Assembly (NCBI GenBank): GCA_033239525.1
Contig: BSYO01000014.1
Span: 18,770,021 to 18,834,020 of the forward strand
Origin: Nepenthes gracilis
Taxonomy: Eukaryota; Streptophyta; Magnoliopsida; Caryophyllales; Nepenthaceae
Reading direction: 5' to 3'
Length of the DNA: 64,000 nucleotides
Shown: positions 44,376 through 56,850 of the stretch, in pieces
Position numbering within the stretch: the stretch's first letter is position 1
Layout of the letters: each line of letters opens with the position of its first letter
Made by a program: the position numbers and the translations under genes
The notes under the pieces: generated by a model
Database searches by the model: none
The model's input: only the letters and a program-made list of their open reading frames with translations
Told to the model about the DNA's origin: nothing

Positions 44376-46300
44376 CCAGTAGGTCATTTTTCCGTTGAGC
44401 TCTAGCATTCTTCAGATCAAGAAAACCAATAAGGAAGCCCGACGCCACAAAGGATGCAATTCCCTTGGTGAAGTGAATGCTGTCTCAGAACCTTTCGTCC
44501 ATGGCACGACTGACCTCATCAGGATAGAATTGAGACCTCAGCTTTCTTTTAAGCCGGGCATACTCATTCTGGAGATTGGCGAGTTGCTACTGAGTCTCTG
44601 GAAGCTCTTCCTCAAGTGAGGTGATTCGATCCCGTAATTGATAATTTTCATCCTCGAGCTCTCTAGATCTCGCCTCTGACTTAAATAGTACTCGGTCAAA
44701 GTAGGTAGCCCGCTCTTCACTCTGTAGAGCCTCGATGATAGCAATATTTACTTGACGCTTCATGTCCTCAAGCACAGCAGATCAATGCGCAATTGGGATG
44801 GTCGAGAAATCTCAACTTCTCGCCAATGCAATACCTCCTCTACCACGCGGAGTGCTTCCTAAATCTGTCAAGCAAAATGTAACAGTTAGTCTAAAACCAC
44901 ATGGAATAGAATGATCATATGAAATTAGTTAAGCAGTACCTCCTGATAGGAATGACTATCCGAAAGAGATGGACCTCCCTGATATGATAGACTAGAAGAG
45001 CTCTCCCAGCCGAAAGTGGCAAGCACCGCAAAGATGCATCTGAGAGCTCATGTGTTGAAGCTTCCAGGAGAGGTACCTCCTCAGCAGTAGTCACGGTCTC
45101 TGGATTGTCTCCAACCACTTCTTTCTTTATCTGGTCATAACCAGCTACCCCTTCAACAAAAATGATAAAAGGGGCATACGTGGATGCTTCAGGAGAAGAG
45201 GCCACTAAGATCAGGATCCCATACTCGACTGTGGCCGTAACGTCGATCGCCACACCCAGCCCATTGGCCAATGGGTCCCCTGTAGCAGAATCCACTGGGG
45301 GCCCACTGCCCTCAGCCTCTCCGAGTGACTCGCTAAAGTTTAAGTCATTCTATGAAGATCAATCAAAGCATGGCCTCCATGATGATTTTATAGCAATCAG
45401 AGTAAGCACTTTTTCACAAGCCTCATCGATCCTCCGACATTCCTTAAAAAGGGTGAGTGACAAAAGAACCACCTCGACAGGAACCCGCTCAAGAGAGTCT
45501 TGGGAAAGTGAATCCCTTTGCTTTCTCTTGGGACGACAAGGCAACATGGCGGAGGCATCATCTCCCTCCATTCTAACCTCCCACTACACTTCGTCTAGTG
45601 CACTTTGGGAGATCCAGTGATCAGTGTGACACAAGATGCCAGCATACTCCTCAATGAGCCCCGTCAGCAGTCGCGCCATTTGTCCCTCACTCTTTAGAAT
45701 GTCATCGACATAGGCCCTATTGACCTTGCTCAATTTATTTGAGATTTTCCATTCGAGTGAAATTGGCAAGTAAAAGAAGCGGTCCTTCCAACCCTTTATT
45801 GAGCTTAGGTTCCCCCTGCTTAGCTTGAACTATTTGTGAGGAATGAAGGAGACATAGTTAGAATCTTGGCCAAACCGGAAGATCAACTTCAATGCTCAGG
45901 CATCACGAGTAAGTCTTTTGGTGTGGAGGAAGATGCATAGAGTTCCCAGATACCAAACAATGTTCGGATTGAGGTGAGCCACGGGGATTTTCAGAACCCT
46001 CGGGATCTTGCACAGCTCCTTTACCAAGGGGATGCGAAGACTGGCCTTCAAATGTTCCTCATAAATGGTTACAAACCCTAGAGGATGAGCACAAGCCGTA
46101 TCGTCGATCCCAGGCTTAGCATACTGAATGGCACTTGGAATATGATAATTAAGGCTCAAAGATTCTATCGCTCTGCTAGAAATGATGTATGGGATATCAA
46201 TGACACCCTTGGGAGACATTTGAGACAATATTGGCAAATTTCGGTAGAGATATTCGAAGAACAAAGAGATACAAAAGTGGATGTGGGCCAATGCTTAAAT
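44376..46300 (-). pseudogene. Antisense ORF of Tat-like Gypsy element (Transposase_28-like)
   Basis: Reading down the minus strand, 46291-45896 gives an N-terminal domain with FVTIYEEHLKASLRIPL, then VAHLNPNIVWYLGTL. This fits the pattern of the plant PF04195 domain (yxxxLraGLRxPL...PAQLxPNxWR). SSIKGWKDRFFYLP near 45775-45815 continues it (family SxKGWKxRFFFV). A middle region at about 45730-44915 is acidic and low complexity and has an RPKRKQR basic patch near 45525. The end at 44775-44376 is a coiled coil (LQSEERATYFDRV, RELEDENYQLRDRITSLEEEL). Frames shift several times, so no intact protein exists here. Extra ORFs, often antisense, between pol and the 3' LTR are known for Tat-lineage elements; their role is unclear. 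Confidence 0.65.
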
Positions 46301-47726
46301 AGCCATAGCCTTAGCCCAGAAGCGACATCATTAGAGGATATCGAAGAGGTGCATTTCCGTGATGATAGCGTCACATGTCCACGTCGCAAAGTGCCACGGT
46401 ATGTTAGTTCGTTGGGTCAATCATGTTAATTATTTGCCTCCCTGTGCAATGTGCCAACAGCCTACAGTACAAAGGCCTAGATCGGTGAGTCGGCGGTGTA
46501 GTATGGTTAACGATACCCTAACACACCTTTTTCCAACGTGACAATAGATCGGCAATGTGCAACCCTAACAGGCTTAAGGCAAGTTCGATAGGTTCATATC
46601 TCGACCAGGCACTCGAGAGCCATTATAACCAATCAGATTGTTAAAAGACTGAATTGTTAGTGGTCCGAGTTGTCAGACTAACTAAAATCCCTCAACATAA
46701 AGCAACATTCAAGTGATTTAACTATTCACATCATGCAAGAATATTAGAGCCATATTATACAAAAAAAAACAATGCTCGGTGTTCCATTTGTTGATTCATT
46801 TTACAAAGTACAAGCTTACAACAGCAGACGTACAATTCAAAAGGAAATAAAAATACATAGAGTAGCAATAAGACTACAGACGTTCGTTCGGCCTTCCAAA
46901 TGAATAATTGCAAGAGAAAAGCTCACATGCTTACTACTGTGGCACCCATGGCAAGCTTTTGGTACAGTCGAAAGAGCATGAAAAAGCCCTCCATTGCAAT
47001 AATGAGGTGCAGTGCATCTACTCTCACTCGGGAAGCGACCATCAAAAACCATCCGCTAAAGCCTGACCAAAGCCTCTAAGTTTGTGAGTCTCTGCAAGAT
47101 CCAATGCAGCAACAAAGGCTAAGGCTTGAGATAGACATAAAAAAAAAACAAAAAAAGAAGCTCCTCCCCCAACAAATGGTAGCATAGCCATCCACCTCTT
47201 TGGAACAGAATCAGAGAGGGCGATCTGACACCAGTTGGGAGAAGAGGAAAGTGGCCCCCATAACCCGAACCTTACTCTGTACAACATGAGGACGGTTTGG
47301 GTTAGGCTTAAAAGAGGGTAACCAAGATGAATTTCAGACGCATCCTCAGGCATTTGCTTCGAACATTGGACCAAAACTTCCGCCGATCCCGGCTTGTTAC
47401 TGTGTAGGCTCTGTGCCAATTCCAAGCAGACCCATTCCTCTTTAGATGGGCAATGCTTTGTGATGCGAGACATAGAAAGCCCCTCCAATTATAATTGAGG
47501 GAGGAGCTTAGCCAACATTCATCCGAGTAGATCACATTGATGGTAGAAGATCACCCTCATCAGAGAATCGCTATTAGTATGGAATCAAATCATAATCAAA
47601 TCTTACCGAATAGAGCAAAGTTACAGAGTATTTGGGAAAGGAGCACCTGAGAAAGTAAAGATTGTACGGGTCTATAGGCAACGTCCTATCAGGAACATAC
47701 CGAAAAATGAAAATTCAAACCTCTTA
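46301..47726. mobile_element. Region between antisense ORF and 3' LTR, unassigned
   Basis: The stretch probably contains the promoter of the antisense ORF and extra element sequence. A 148-codon minus-strand ORF at 47042-47488 starts MEGLSMSRITKHCP and has a hydrophobic stretch (GGGASFFVFFLCLSQALAFVAAL). I do not recognise it. No counterpart exists in copy 1, which is truncated before this point. It might be a captured host fragment or chance. Confidence 0.4.
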
Positions 47727-47739
47727 ATAGGGGGGCTAG
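47725..47739 (+). promoter_or_regulatory. Polypurine tract of Gypsy copy 2
   Basis: The purine-rich run AATAGGGGGGCTAG sits immediately before the TG start of LTR C, as expected for the plus-strand priming site of an LTR retrotransposon. Confidence 0.7.
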
Positions 47740-49189
47740 TGATGAGTCTGGAAACTCATGTGCCGACCTAGAAACTAGCCTGCAGAAGAAAGAGCCATAG
47801 AAACAGTAGCCCAACAGAACTCCATGAAGCTCAAAGACTAGAGTCCACCTCAGCAAGCCCAAGCCAAATGGCCCAAGATTGCCCAGTGGTATGCAGGCTG
47901 CTAAGGACGACCGTAGGACAAGCCCATAGACGCAGCACAATCAATTCTAGCTTAGTCAATAAATCTCAACGACCACTGCCACCAAGTGGTTTGTCTCACA
48001 CATGTAGAACCACGATTGGCTGGTGGTGGTGGCCAGCCTGTACCCATGAGAATCCCAACGGTTTAGAGCACCGATGGCAGTCGCACAAAGTTGGCCACTC
48101 AAGATTACATAGCCATGGAACCCAAGGACAGTCGAACGATACTCTCACTCTATATATACATCCATTCCTCCAGATGGGGCTAGACTTTTTCTTTCGGATT
48201 CATCTTAGAGTCCACACTTCGGATCCTAATGGCGGTCCTTCTTCAAAGCCTAGAAATCTCAAGAGTTGATCGATTGATAGATTAGGATCCCTCTTTTGGG
48301 TCCTTCCTGGAGCATATGGAGATTTGATCTCCGATCAAGCTGTCGATCCTAATTACAGAGGGTCAGATGTCGTAATAGTGACCCTATGGAAGGTTATCCT
48401 CCCTCTCAAAGTCACTTCCTAATCGAGGGCACTTCACTCATAAAGCTACTTCCTAACTGATCACACCCTATGGAGCATAGCCTTCCATCTCCTGAAGTCG
48501 CTTCCTAACCGAGCACACCCTACGAAATATAGCCCTCAATCTCTCAAAGCCACTCTCCAGTAGAGTACACATCACTCCTAAAGTCGCTCCCAATTGAGCA
48601 CACTCCACTCTCTAAACTGCTCCTCAGACAGGCATACCTCTCTCTAGGCTGCTCCTCCATTGAGTACACCTCCATCTCTAAGCCGCTTCATGTTGAGTAT
48701 ATCATTGTCTCACAGCCACCCCCCAAATGGGCCCATCTTCACTCTCGAAACTGCTCCTAAGCTCAGTGCATTACTCTCCTAAGCCGTCTTTTAGTTGGGC
48801 ACACCTTATTCTCAAAGGTGCTCCTTAATTGAGTGCATTTTGCTAAGCCACTCCTCAACTAAGTTTATATATCTCTCTCTCTAAGCCACTCACCAGCTAA
48901 GCACACAATCGGAGCCTAGTCTTCTAGCCAATACTGAATCTCCCTTATACGTGCATCTATGTATATTTTTATTCTCCCATCTTTCTATTCATCTAAAAAA
49001 GATCACTGATCTAAACGTTAGAAGATATATCAGAGAGTGAGTCCCGCCATCCTCTAACCCCTTATTTGTTAGTTGTGGTGTGCAAGATCTAGATTTTCAG
49101 CTATGAAGATCGGACCCGTTTTAGTTTAACCTACCAGGCGAGATCAATCAATTCCCTAATTTCTACAATAATTTGGATCCATTGATGCA
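47740..49189 (+). mobile_element. 3' LTR of Gypsy copy 2 (LTR C)
   Basis: It starts TGATGAGTCTG and ends TTGATGCA, matching LTRs A and B throughout, including the minisatellite. It is uninterrupted (1450 bp). The flank after it (TTAGA) does not match the flank before LTR B (GATAA), so no target-site duplication supports a simple insertion of copy 2. Confidence 0.85.
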
Positions 49190-49832
49190 TTAGACTTGTC
49201 ATGAATCATTACAGTTTTGGTAAAATATTATGGTTTAGAATTACATTTGAATATTAAAACTACTTTTTTTTTTTTTTTGAATGGGAGTGTAGATTAATAA
49301 GTTTTTGTGAAACAATTTGAAAATTCTTCAAGTTGAAGAAAACAATCACTGGGTATGCGAATTAGAGGAGTCATTATATAGACTTAAACGACTCTCTCAA
49401 CAATGATACTTTAAGTTTCATTATATCATTGCATCCTTTGAATTTATGAAAAATTCCATTTTTTAGATGATCTAACCTTGGCATTTTGAATTATTTTTTG
49501 ATACTCAAATCAATAACGATTCCTAACAATTGAATTAGAAAGAGAGAATAGTGGTTTAGAGAATTGGGTTCCACACGAATATTTTGTGTGGAGGAGATGC
49601 CCTAGAGGGTAATATGAACCTCTTTATATAAGCTGAAGACTACAAGGCTGATGTTGAATCATAGAGATCATAATGATCATCAAATAATTAGATGCTTCAA
49701 GATTTTGATACGTCCAACTCTTATATTGTAGGATTAGTAGCACATAAGGTTATATGTTTATCAAATCACATGACCCCTTGATCAAATGATCTTTGATGAT
49801 AGTTAGTATATCAGAAGAAGCCTTTGATCTCA
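49190..49832. other. Intergenic stretch, nothing recognised
   Basis: AT-rich sequence with a 14-base T run near 49266-49279. It does not continue the Copia fragment seen before LTRs A and B. Confidence 0.4.
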
Positions 49833-52016
49833 TACAAAATCCCAGATTTTTATTTAGATTATTTTAATATTAATTATGATTTTGAGTAAATTAAATATGA
49901 TAAAATATTAATTAAATATATTGTAAAATTTTAAAGAAAAATCAAAATTACAGCGTAGCACTCGAAGCATGCCTGAGGCGCTCTCAAGTGCCTGTGGGTT
50001 GTTTTATATATATATATACATAAGAAAAGAGAAACCCCAGGCGGAACCCTTCTCTAGTAAAGGGAAAAAAAGAAATAGATAAAAGGGGGTTTGGGGCATA
50101 GTAGAAGCAAAAGAAAGAAAGGGAAAAGAGAGAGAGGAAGAGGGTTCGCGCGAGGAAGGAAGAAGAAGAGGATGGAGAAGGAGAAAGAGGAGGCGATGCA
50201 TAGGGGGACATTGGCGTGGCCGAGAGAGGAGCTCATGCAGGGAGAGAAGCTGCACAGGAAGAAAGAGAAAGGACGCACAACAGAGGAGAGAGAATGCACG
50301 ATTTCAGTATTTTGGAGTATTTTTTTGTCAGACTTGCTTAGAATAAAATCGAGACAAGTTTCATTTAGCCCTTTCTTTAGCCTGATTCAGTATCTAATTT
50401 ATTTTGACTACTGTTTAAAAATTTTCTAATATGCATGGATTTTTATATAATCGATTTGTTTACATTGAAGATGCATGTATAGTTCACCGGTTGATTTGGA
50501 GATTTCTAGTTCGAGCTTTGTGATTTTTGGAAGATTTTGCTATTTTTTTGAAGCCTAAAAAATTTTATTGGATATTGTGTATTTTTATATCTGTATATTT
50601 ATATGAAAATGAGTATGAAACTTTGCATGGATCATATATTTTCACATGCATGTGTCGAGTTGTGGTCACTGTATTTGAATTTGTTATTGGATATTCTGAT
50701 AAGTTCCCAACAAGATGATTTGTTTTTGAAAATCTTTTTCCGCCGCTAGGAAATGTTTGGATGTAGTGACCTGCCCATTTGAATACTTAATTAGAATTAT
50801 AATATATTTGGATGTCCTAATATATCTAATAATTTGAGAAATTGTACCCAAAATTACGGATAGAAAAATATAGTGAACAATCTTACCTATCGAAAATAGA
50901 GTACATAGATGGCCTAATATATTGGCCTTACTTGCATTTGATTTGGCCTAAAGTTATCGGGTCAGGGGTAACCCTTTCCTTAAATTAGTCTTTAAATAAT
51001 TAGAATTCAGAATTGGTACACATTTTGTATTTTTGAATAGATTTGAATATTTGGATTTGGATTTACAATTCGTCAATTTTACCCACAAACAGGTTTGATA
51101 TGTCTCGTACGAATAATTTGCCCACAATTTTAGCACTGCTTGCAGTACTGCTATGGCTTTTACGCACACGATTGGACTGTCTAACTATTGGACTCTGCCC
51201 TTAATCATGAGTTAATCGGGCCTTAGATTTAAACTTGGATTTGGACTTGAGTTGGACTTTAGATCGGACATATGCTTAGTGGAATCGATTTAGATCACTT
51301 CTATTTTATATATATAATCTGTCCCGAATCACGAGTTGATCAGGCTTTAGATTTAAACTTGGATTTGGACTTGAGTTGGACTTTAGATCGAACATATGTT
51401 TAGTAGAATCGGTTTAGATTACTTCTACTATATATATATGTCCCAAGGAACTGTTTTTAGATTAGATATTTGTTTTGAATTTGATATTTGATTTAAAGAT
51501 AAGACTACCCTTAGATTTTGGATAATGGATATTGATTAGATTTATTATTTCTGCAGTTTGAATTTATTCTATCATCATATTGGATATTTATTTACTTGAC
51601 CATCCCTCTGATTCTTTAGACTCATTTATTTATATATATACTTATTGAGTTTCAGAATTATATTTTCTATTTTATTCTTTCATAGTAGAAGTTTGAATTC
51701 ATTGTAGGAGCATGACGAGTTTCGGCATGGCATCGTATATCTCTTGCGAGTATTATATTTCTTTGAATTGTGGTGCCATCAGTTATGTATCGATTTGTGG
51801 ATGATTTGTTTCTGCTATCTTTAGATTTAGAGTTGACTGAATGTTGGCCTTTGGATTGTACATTGAAAACTATTTGGTTATTTCATTATGTAGTTGTTAT
51901 TTTGCGATTATTTCCTTATGACTGTTGGAGTAGGTTGTGATTCTGTACTCAGATAATTATCCGATGAGATTTTGTGCATGTTATTTATGGGTTCCATGTT
52001 TATTTGGTTTGTCACA
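49833..52016 (+). mobile_element. Probable long LTR of the GTCACA-ending type
   Basis: The start CCCAGATTTTTATTTAGATT resembles the start region of the LTR at 37392, and the end GGTTTGTCACA resembles its GGTCCGTCACA end. The interior has a purine-rich leader near 50090-50300 and CACTCGAAG and GGCGCTCTCAAG phrases like other LTRs here. A target-site duplication was not found, so both ends are approximate. No coding domain was seen. Confidence 0.5.
51203..51445. repeat. 124-bp tandem duplication
   Basis: The block starting AATCATGAGTTAATCGGGC at 51203 is repeated as AATCACGAGTTGATCAGGC from 51327. The two copies are about 90 percent alike by eye and lie within the probable LTR. Confidence 0.88.
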
Positions 52017-52648
52017 TGTAGATTTAGGATTTATAAGATTAATATTTATAATTTAATTATTTATTAAATTAATCTACTTGATCCAGATTTGTGACATCTT
52101 AAGGTTAAAAGACACCCATACTGAGTGAAGGATTTTATATTTATAGAGGCATTGAGCCTATTCTAGAGTCAGTTGAATAATCTCCGATAATTGATCATTT
52201 TTTCTTTGGAGGAGTTATTGATAGTTGTACCATTGTTGGTTTTCCTAGTAAAGATTCTATACCTTTAGGATAAACTGCCACTTTTGTAAATATAACTTAA
52301 TCAGTAGTTCTAAATAGTTTTGCTGACTAGAGTCCTAATAGTGGATTATAATTCGTTGATTTAGGATTCAATCGCTATATTCATGGATGTGGCCTTAGTG
52401 CATAGTCCTAAATGTTTGTTGATCAGGGTCTTAATGTGAGGTTAAGTTTTTTCAATTTTGAAATCTAACTATCATGTTCATGAATCTGGGCTTCATATAT
52501 AGTTCCGGAAGGTATCCTTGAACATAATACTGACTTGAAACCTACTCTATTGTCAGTCTCTCTGACTCTGGCTAACGACTTTGATAGGTTTGATAGATTA
52601 GTTGTCCAACTTGATGAATTTGTTGTTATTAAACAATCAAAAAATTAA
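52017..52648. other. Intergenic stretch, nothing recognised
   Basis: The phrases TTGATCAGGGTCTTAA and TTGCTGACTAGAGTCCTAA recur loosely, but no gene, LTR ends or domain was recognised. Confidence 0.35.
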
Positions 52649-52653
52649 CTAAG

Positions 52654-53528
52654 TGTTGGGCCCCAGTATAAAGGCTCATAAAAACACGGCCCAAAAGAAA
52701 GGCCCAAACGAGAAGCCCAGAGATACTCCCGCAAGCCAAGAAAGCTGGGCGGCCTGAGATGCCCAGAGTAGAGGCCAATGGCACAAGGATCAAGACTATA
52801 GCAGAAGCCCAAGAAGTCCCGTCCGCTCATAAGTAAGCTCGAGGACAACGCTAGCAATATCCGAGTACACAGACACAAAAAGGACCGAGAACTCTGGAAG
52901 CCCTGCTGAGTCTCAGAATCGCCCGAGAGGTCAAGAAGAGGCTCCCGGACTTTTCCCAGAAGATCTTCCAAGAACAGCCTCCTCTTACAAGTCCGCGAAC
53001 TCATGAGGGGCTCCACTCAGGGACGAGGACTACCCTATGCTCAAGGATGCCAGCTAAGCGATTTCGCCAATTTCTTAGGAAACCTGCAACCACTGCCAGT
53101 CTTCATCTGAACAGAGCACGCCTGGTCAAATCAAGACCGACACACCTAGTCCTGTCAGCGGCGCTAGCCGCATGCCTTACCGCACACGTCAGCAGCATTA
53201 ATAAGGCCAGTGGGACACTGCGCAGCATTTGGGCCATCCGATGGCTGCCACGCGTCTCCTTTCCAACGAGCGATCCCCCAAAAAGAGGGATATAAATCAA
53301 GAGACAAGGAAGGGATTAACCCCAACGCTTGTACTTTGTAAAGACTTCAACCCAAATAGTGAAGCACTTTCAAGGCCCTGAGCCTCGGGGTTTTTTCTTC
53401 CCATTCAAGAGGAGGTTTTCCATGTAAAAGTTCCGGTCTCAATCTTCCTCTCGTGTCCAACACCACATTTACTTGTGTTGCCTGGAAACCACGGATCCGA
53501 CTAGACGCCGCGGATCCAGAACGCAACA
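52654..53528 (+). mobile_element. Solo LTR, 875 bp, perfect CTAAG duplication
   Basis: It starts TGTTGGGCCCC and ends GAACGCAACA. CTAAG occurs at 52649-52653 and again at 53529-53533. GGGATATAAATC near 53287 is a likely TATA box with CTTTGTAAAGACTTCAAC downstream. A related solo LTR lies at 54002. The interior has no coding domain; ORFs on both strands are by-products of its GC-rich sequence. Confidence 0.9.
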
Positions 53529-53533
53529 CTAAG

Positions 53534-53996
53534 TATAGATGGTCAATTATCTAACTAGACTGTTTTTCATCATTGATTCATTTTTTGATCTATCTTTATT
53601 AGGTAACTTTTAAGATAATTATACTTTGACACTTTTAATTCTTCAATAGTTTGATTATTTAGTAATTTGATCATTAGAATATCATGTTGGCTATTGAATC
53701 CTTTGAATTTGGGCCAATTAGTAGATGCTTGACCCCCTGAATCGGGTTGCTGATATTTAGGTTTCTGTCAACCTAAATCCATTATCTCGGTTTTAACTTT
53801 AAGACCGATAAATTTGGATCAACTTAAATTTTAACTGAACCCATTAATTTATACTTCTAAAATGTTCAAAGACGAAAATGCACGAGTGCGTGTGTTGTAC
53901 AAGGGGAACGCATTCAGCCTTGTTAAGCATGTAGTAGTAAAAAATTAATACTGTTTTTTTAAAGAATTTATAATTATAAAAATATTAATTTATATG
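53534..53996. other. Spacer between the two solo LTRs
   Basis: AT-rich sequence with no recognised gene or repeat. Confidence 0.4.
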
Positions 53997-54001
53997 TTTA
54001 T

Positions 54002-55165
54002 TATTGGGTCCCAATATAGGGGCCCATAAAACGCGGCCCAAAGAAAGGGCCCAAGTGAAAAGCCCAGAGATATGTCCACGGACCAAGAGGACTAGACGGC
54101 TCAAGAAGCCCAAAACCCATGCTAGCTCCATACGATAGACTAGCCTAACAAGCTCGACAACGTGGGCTAGTGTCCTAAAAGCCAAAGTTATGGCAAAAGT
54201 CCGAGAGGTCCCTTTAACCAATAGGGGCTCGAGGACATCACAAATAGCCGACGACATCCGAAATGCCAGAGAGACGTCCGAGAACCCTGGCCCTCAGGTA
54301 CGAGGATCAGGAGAAGAAGGCCGAGAGCCTCAGAGGTTCCATCAAGTTTCAGAATAATCCGAGAAGTCAAGAAAAGGCTCAAGGACCCTTCACACGGAAT
54401 CAGAGATCCTTCAAGTTCTTCCAAAAGGCAGTTGACGTCCGAGAGCTATCTCCCTTGAACGGGTCCGCGAACTCACAAAGGGACAAGGCATGCCACACAA
54501 GGACAAGGACCAACTCATACATGGCCGAAAGCACCAACTAAGCAACTTCGCCGATTTCCAGGGAACCTGCAACCACTACAAGACGCCGTCTCCACAGAGC
54601 ATGCCTAGTCAAATCAAGACTGACGCCTAGAGTCTACGTACCTGACATGCTCAGGCCCAACCAGTGGCGCCCGCAGCGTGCTTCTCTGCACACGCCATCA
54701 TTCTTGACATGGACGGCAGGGCAGGTAGACGGCTCCCTCATGCGCTTGGCGTGACCAATAGGACAGTGGACAACTTCTCGGCCACACGCCAGCTGCCACG
54801 TGTCCTCTCCCAAACGGCACAATTTTTCCTATAAATACCTAGCAGAGGCTCTTGTCTCAGGACTCTTGGCCTCTTTTTCCTCTCTTCAGAACAAGAAGGA
54901 ACAAAGGTGACAAAGCTTCTCAACTATTGAGTTTTCAAAGGAGAGAAACACGAACAAGAGAAAAAGGGAAGATATTTCCAAAACTTTTGCTTTGTAAGAT
55001 TTCAAACCATAGTGAAGAATTTTCATAGGTCCAGAACCTCGTGATTTTTCGTCCTCATTCAAGAGGAGGCTTTCCACGTAAAACTCGGTCTCAATCTCTC
55101 ATTCTCCACATCTTACACTCCCAAACACTTGTGTTGCACTGGACCCCCGGATACGAAACGCAACA
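54002..55165 (+). mobile_element. Solo LTR, 1164 bp, perfect TTTAT duplication
   Basis: It starts TATTGGGTCCC, a mutated form of the TGTTGGGCCCC start of its relative, and ends GAAACGCAACA. TTTAT occurs at 53997-54001 and at 55166-55170. Shared phrases include AAGCCCAGAGATA, GCAACTTCGCC and CACTTGTGTTGC. CCTATAAATACC near 54829 is a likely TATA box. It is about 290 bp longer than the 52654 copy, with the extra length mostly in the middle. Confidence 0.9.
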
Positions 55166-55170
55166 TTTAT

Positions 55171-56850
55171 AGATATAAATATATATGAAATTTAAATTAC
55201 TTGTTTTGATCAATAATGAAATTTTAATTTAGTCCCATAATAACTTTTATTTTTATTTTTAAAAATATTTTATTGCTTGAGTTTTCTATCAATTTTATGC
55301 AGACTATTAAATTAATAAGAATTGGATTTCGTACATTAGGAAATGTGGTTATATTAATTGATATAAAAAAATTGAAATCATTATTTTTTATCAATATTTA
55401 GTTTCAATGATAATTATTATTTTTTATAATATTTCATATAACTTACAAATATTATCAATTATTACTTTATTGACAAAATTAAAATAGTTATATCATAACA
55501 ATTTAAAGTATACCACTATCAAAAAATAATACGTCATTATTCATTTTAACTTATTGGCAATAAATTCATAATTAAGTTTACAAATAAATTATGTGCTAGT
55601 TGAGTCAGATTCAACTGATAAACTAGGTTAGTATAAAATTAAGTTTGAGCTATTATTTATTAGTTTATTAAGTTTAATTCAAATGAAATAATTGAACCGT
55701 TCCAGTAGATCATTAATTACTAGGTTAATATTAAATAGTGATATGTCTTTGAATTTGGATTATCAGACAAATTAAGAAGTCATCTCACTTGAAAATCCAA
55801 TCGAAAATGTGTTCGGTCTTGGTTACTCTAAACCTAAATCCGAAAAATCACAACAAATGAATAAGATGTAAGAGAAATATAAAACTTACTCATTGGTATA
55901 TTCTTTGATATTTAATTTAGTGATCTTTCTAATTGATTGAGAATGATAGGAGATAAGGAACGTGTGAATGCAAATGATGGGGATTGAGTATTTGATAGAT
56001 GATTAGATTTTGATAGGTTTGCCCAAAAGAGTGAATGGTTGTGAGGTGTTACACTCATTGGGAGAGTGGCTTTATAAGTATTACATTTGTTGGGTGAAAT
56101 TGGTTTTTCTTATTTGAATCTTCCTCTTTTATCTAATTGTCTCTCATTTCTCTCGTGGGAGGAGAAGGTATATTTATATTGTGGAGTCTCAATTTAGCAA
56201 TCCTTTGGGTGTTAGGCCTTTGTAACTATGAGGAGCGTTATTAGCGTGATTGTCGTATGCGTTTAATGTCTTAGTAATTATGAAAGACATTACTTGTGTA
56301 ACCGTCGTCTACAATTATGAGTTCGATTGCCACAATTTTTGACTATTGATTCGGTGTGATAACCGTCGTAACAGTTTATTAGTCTATTTATCATTGGATA
56401 GGTCGAGTTATACCTCTTGGATCAACTATCACGCCTTCTATTTTTTGGGTTTAGAAAGTTTTCTACTTGACGATTATTACTTAGGCCCTTTTTCCTTTAG
56501 TACACTAGGTTCTAGGCCAACTCACAAACTGCCATATTCATCAAATAGCACATTACAGTATAAAATATATAAATAAATATTATTTTATATAATAGATTAT
56601 AGTTAATAACTATATTTGGTATATGATATAATGGTATGTGGTATATACTATTTTTTTGACTTTGTTATGAAGCAACGTATCATAAATTGAATTCGACCAT
56701 TTGTTTTGTTTAATAACTGAATGTATTAAGTACAATTATTATGTAATTTATTTGACTAATAACTTTAATTTTATATCAAATGATTGATCATTTGTTAACA
56801 AAAGGTAGTAGACATTAACTTTGTTAAAATATTGATATTTTTAATGGAAT
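55171..56850. other. AT-rich intergenic stretch upstream of the FIGL1-like gene
   Basis: The part at 55850-56560 has repeated GTAACCGTCGT and TGTAACTATGA phrases and may be a decayed LTR, but no ends were found. No coding domain was recognised. Confidence 0.35.

Noticed and set aside
32191..49189. Calling copy 2 a simple Gypsy insertion with target duplication
   Set aside because: The flanks of LTR B (GATAA) and LTR C (TTAGA) do not match, and the tandem duplication explains the left boundary better.
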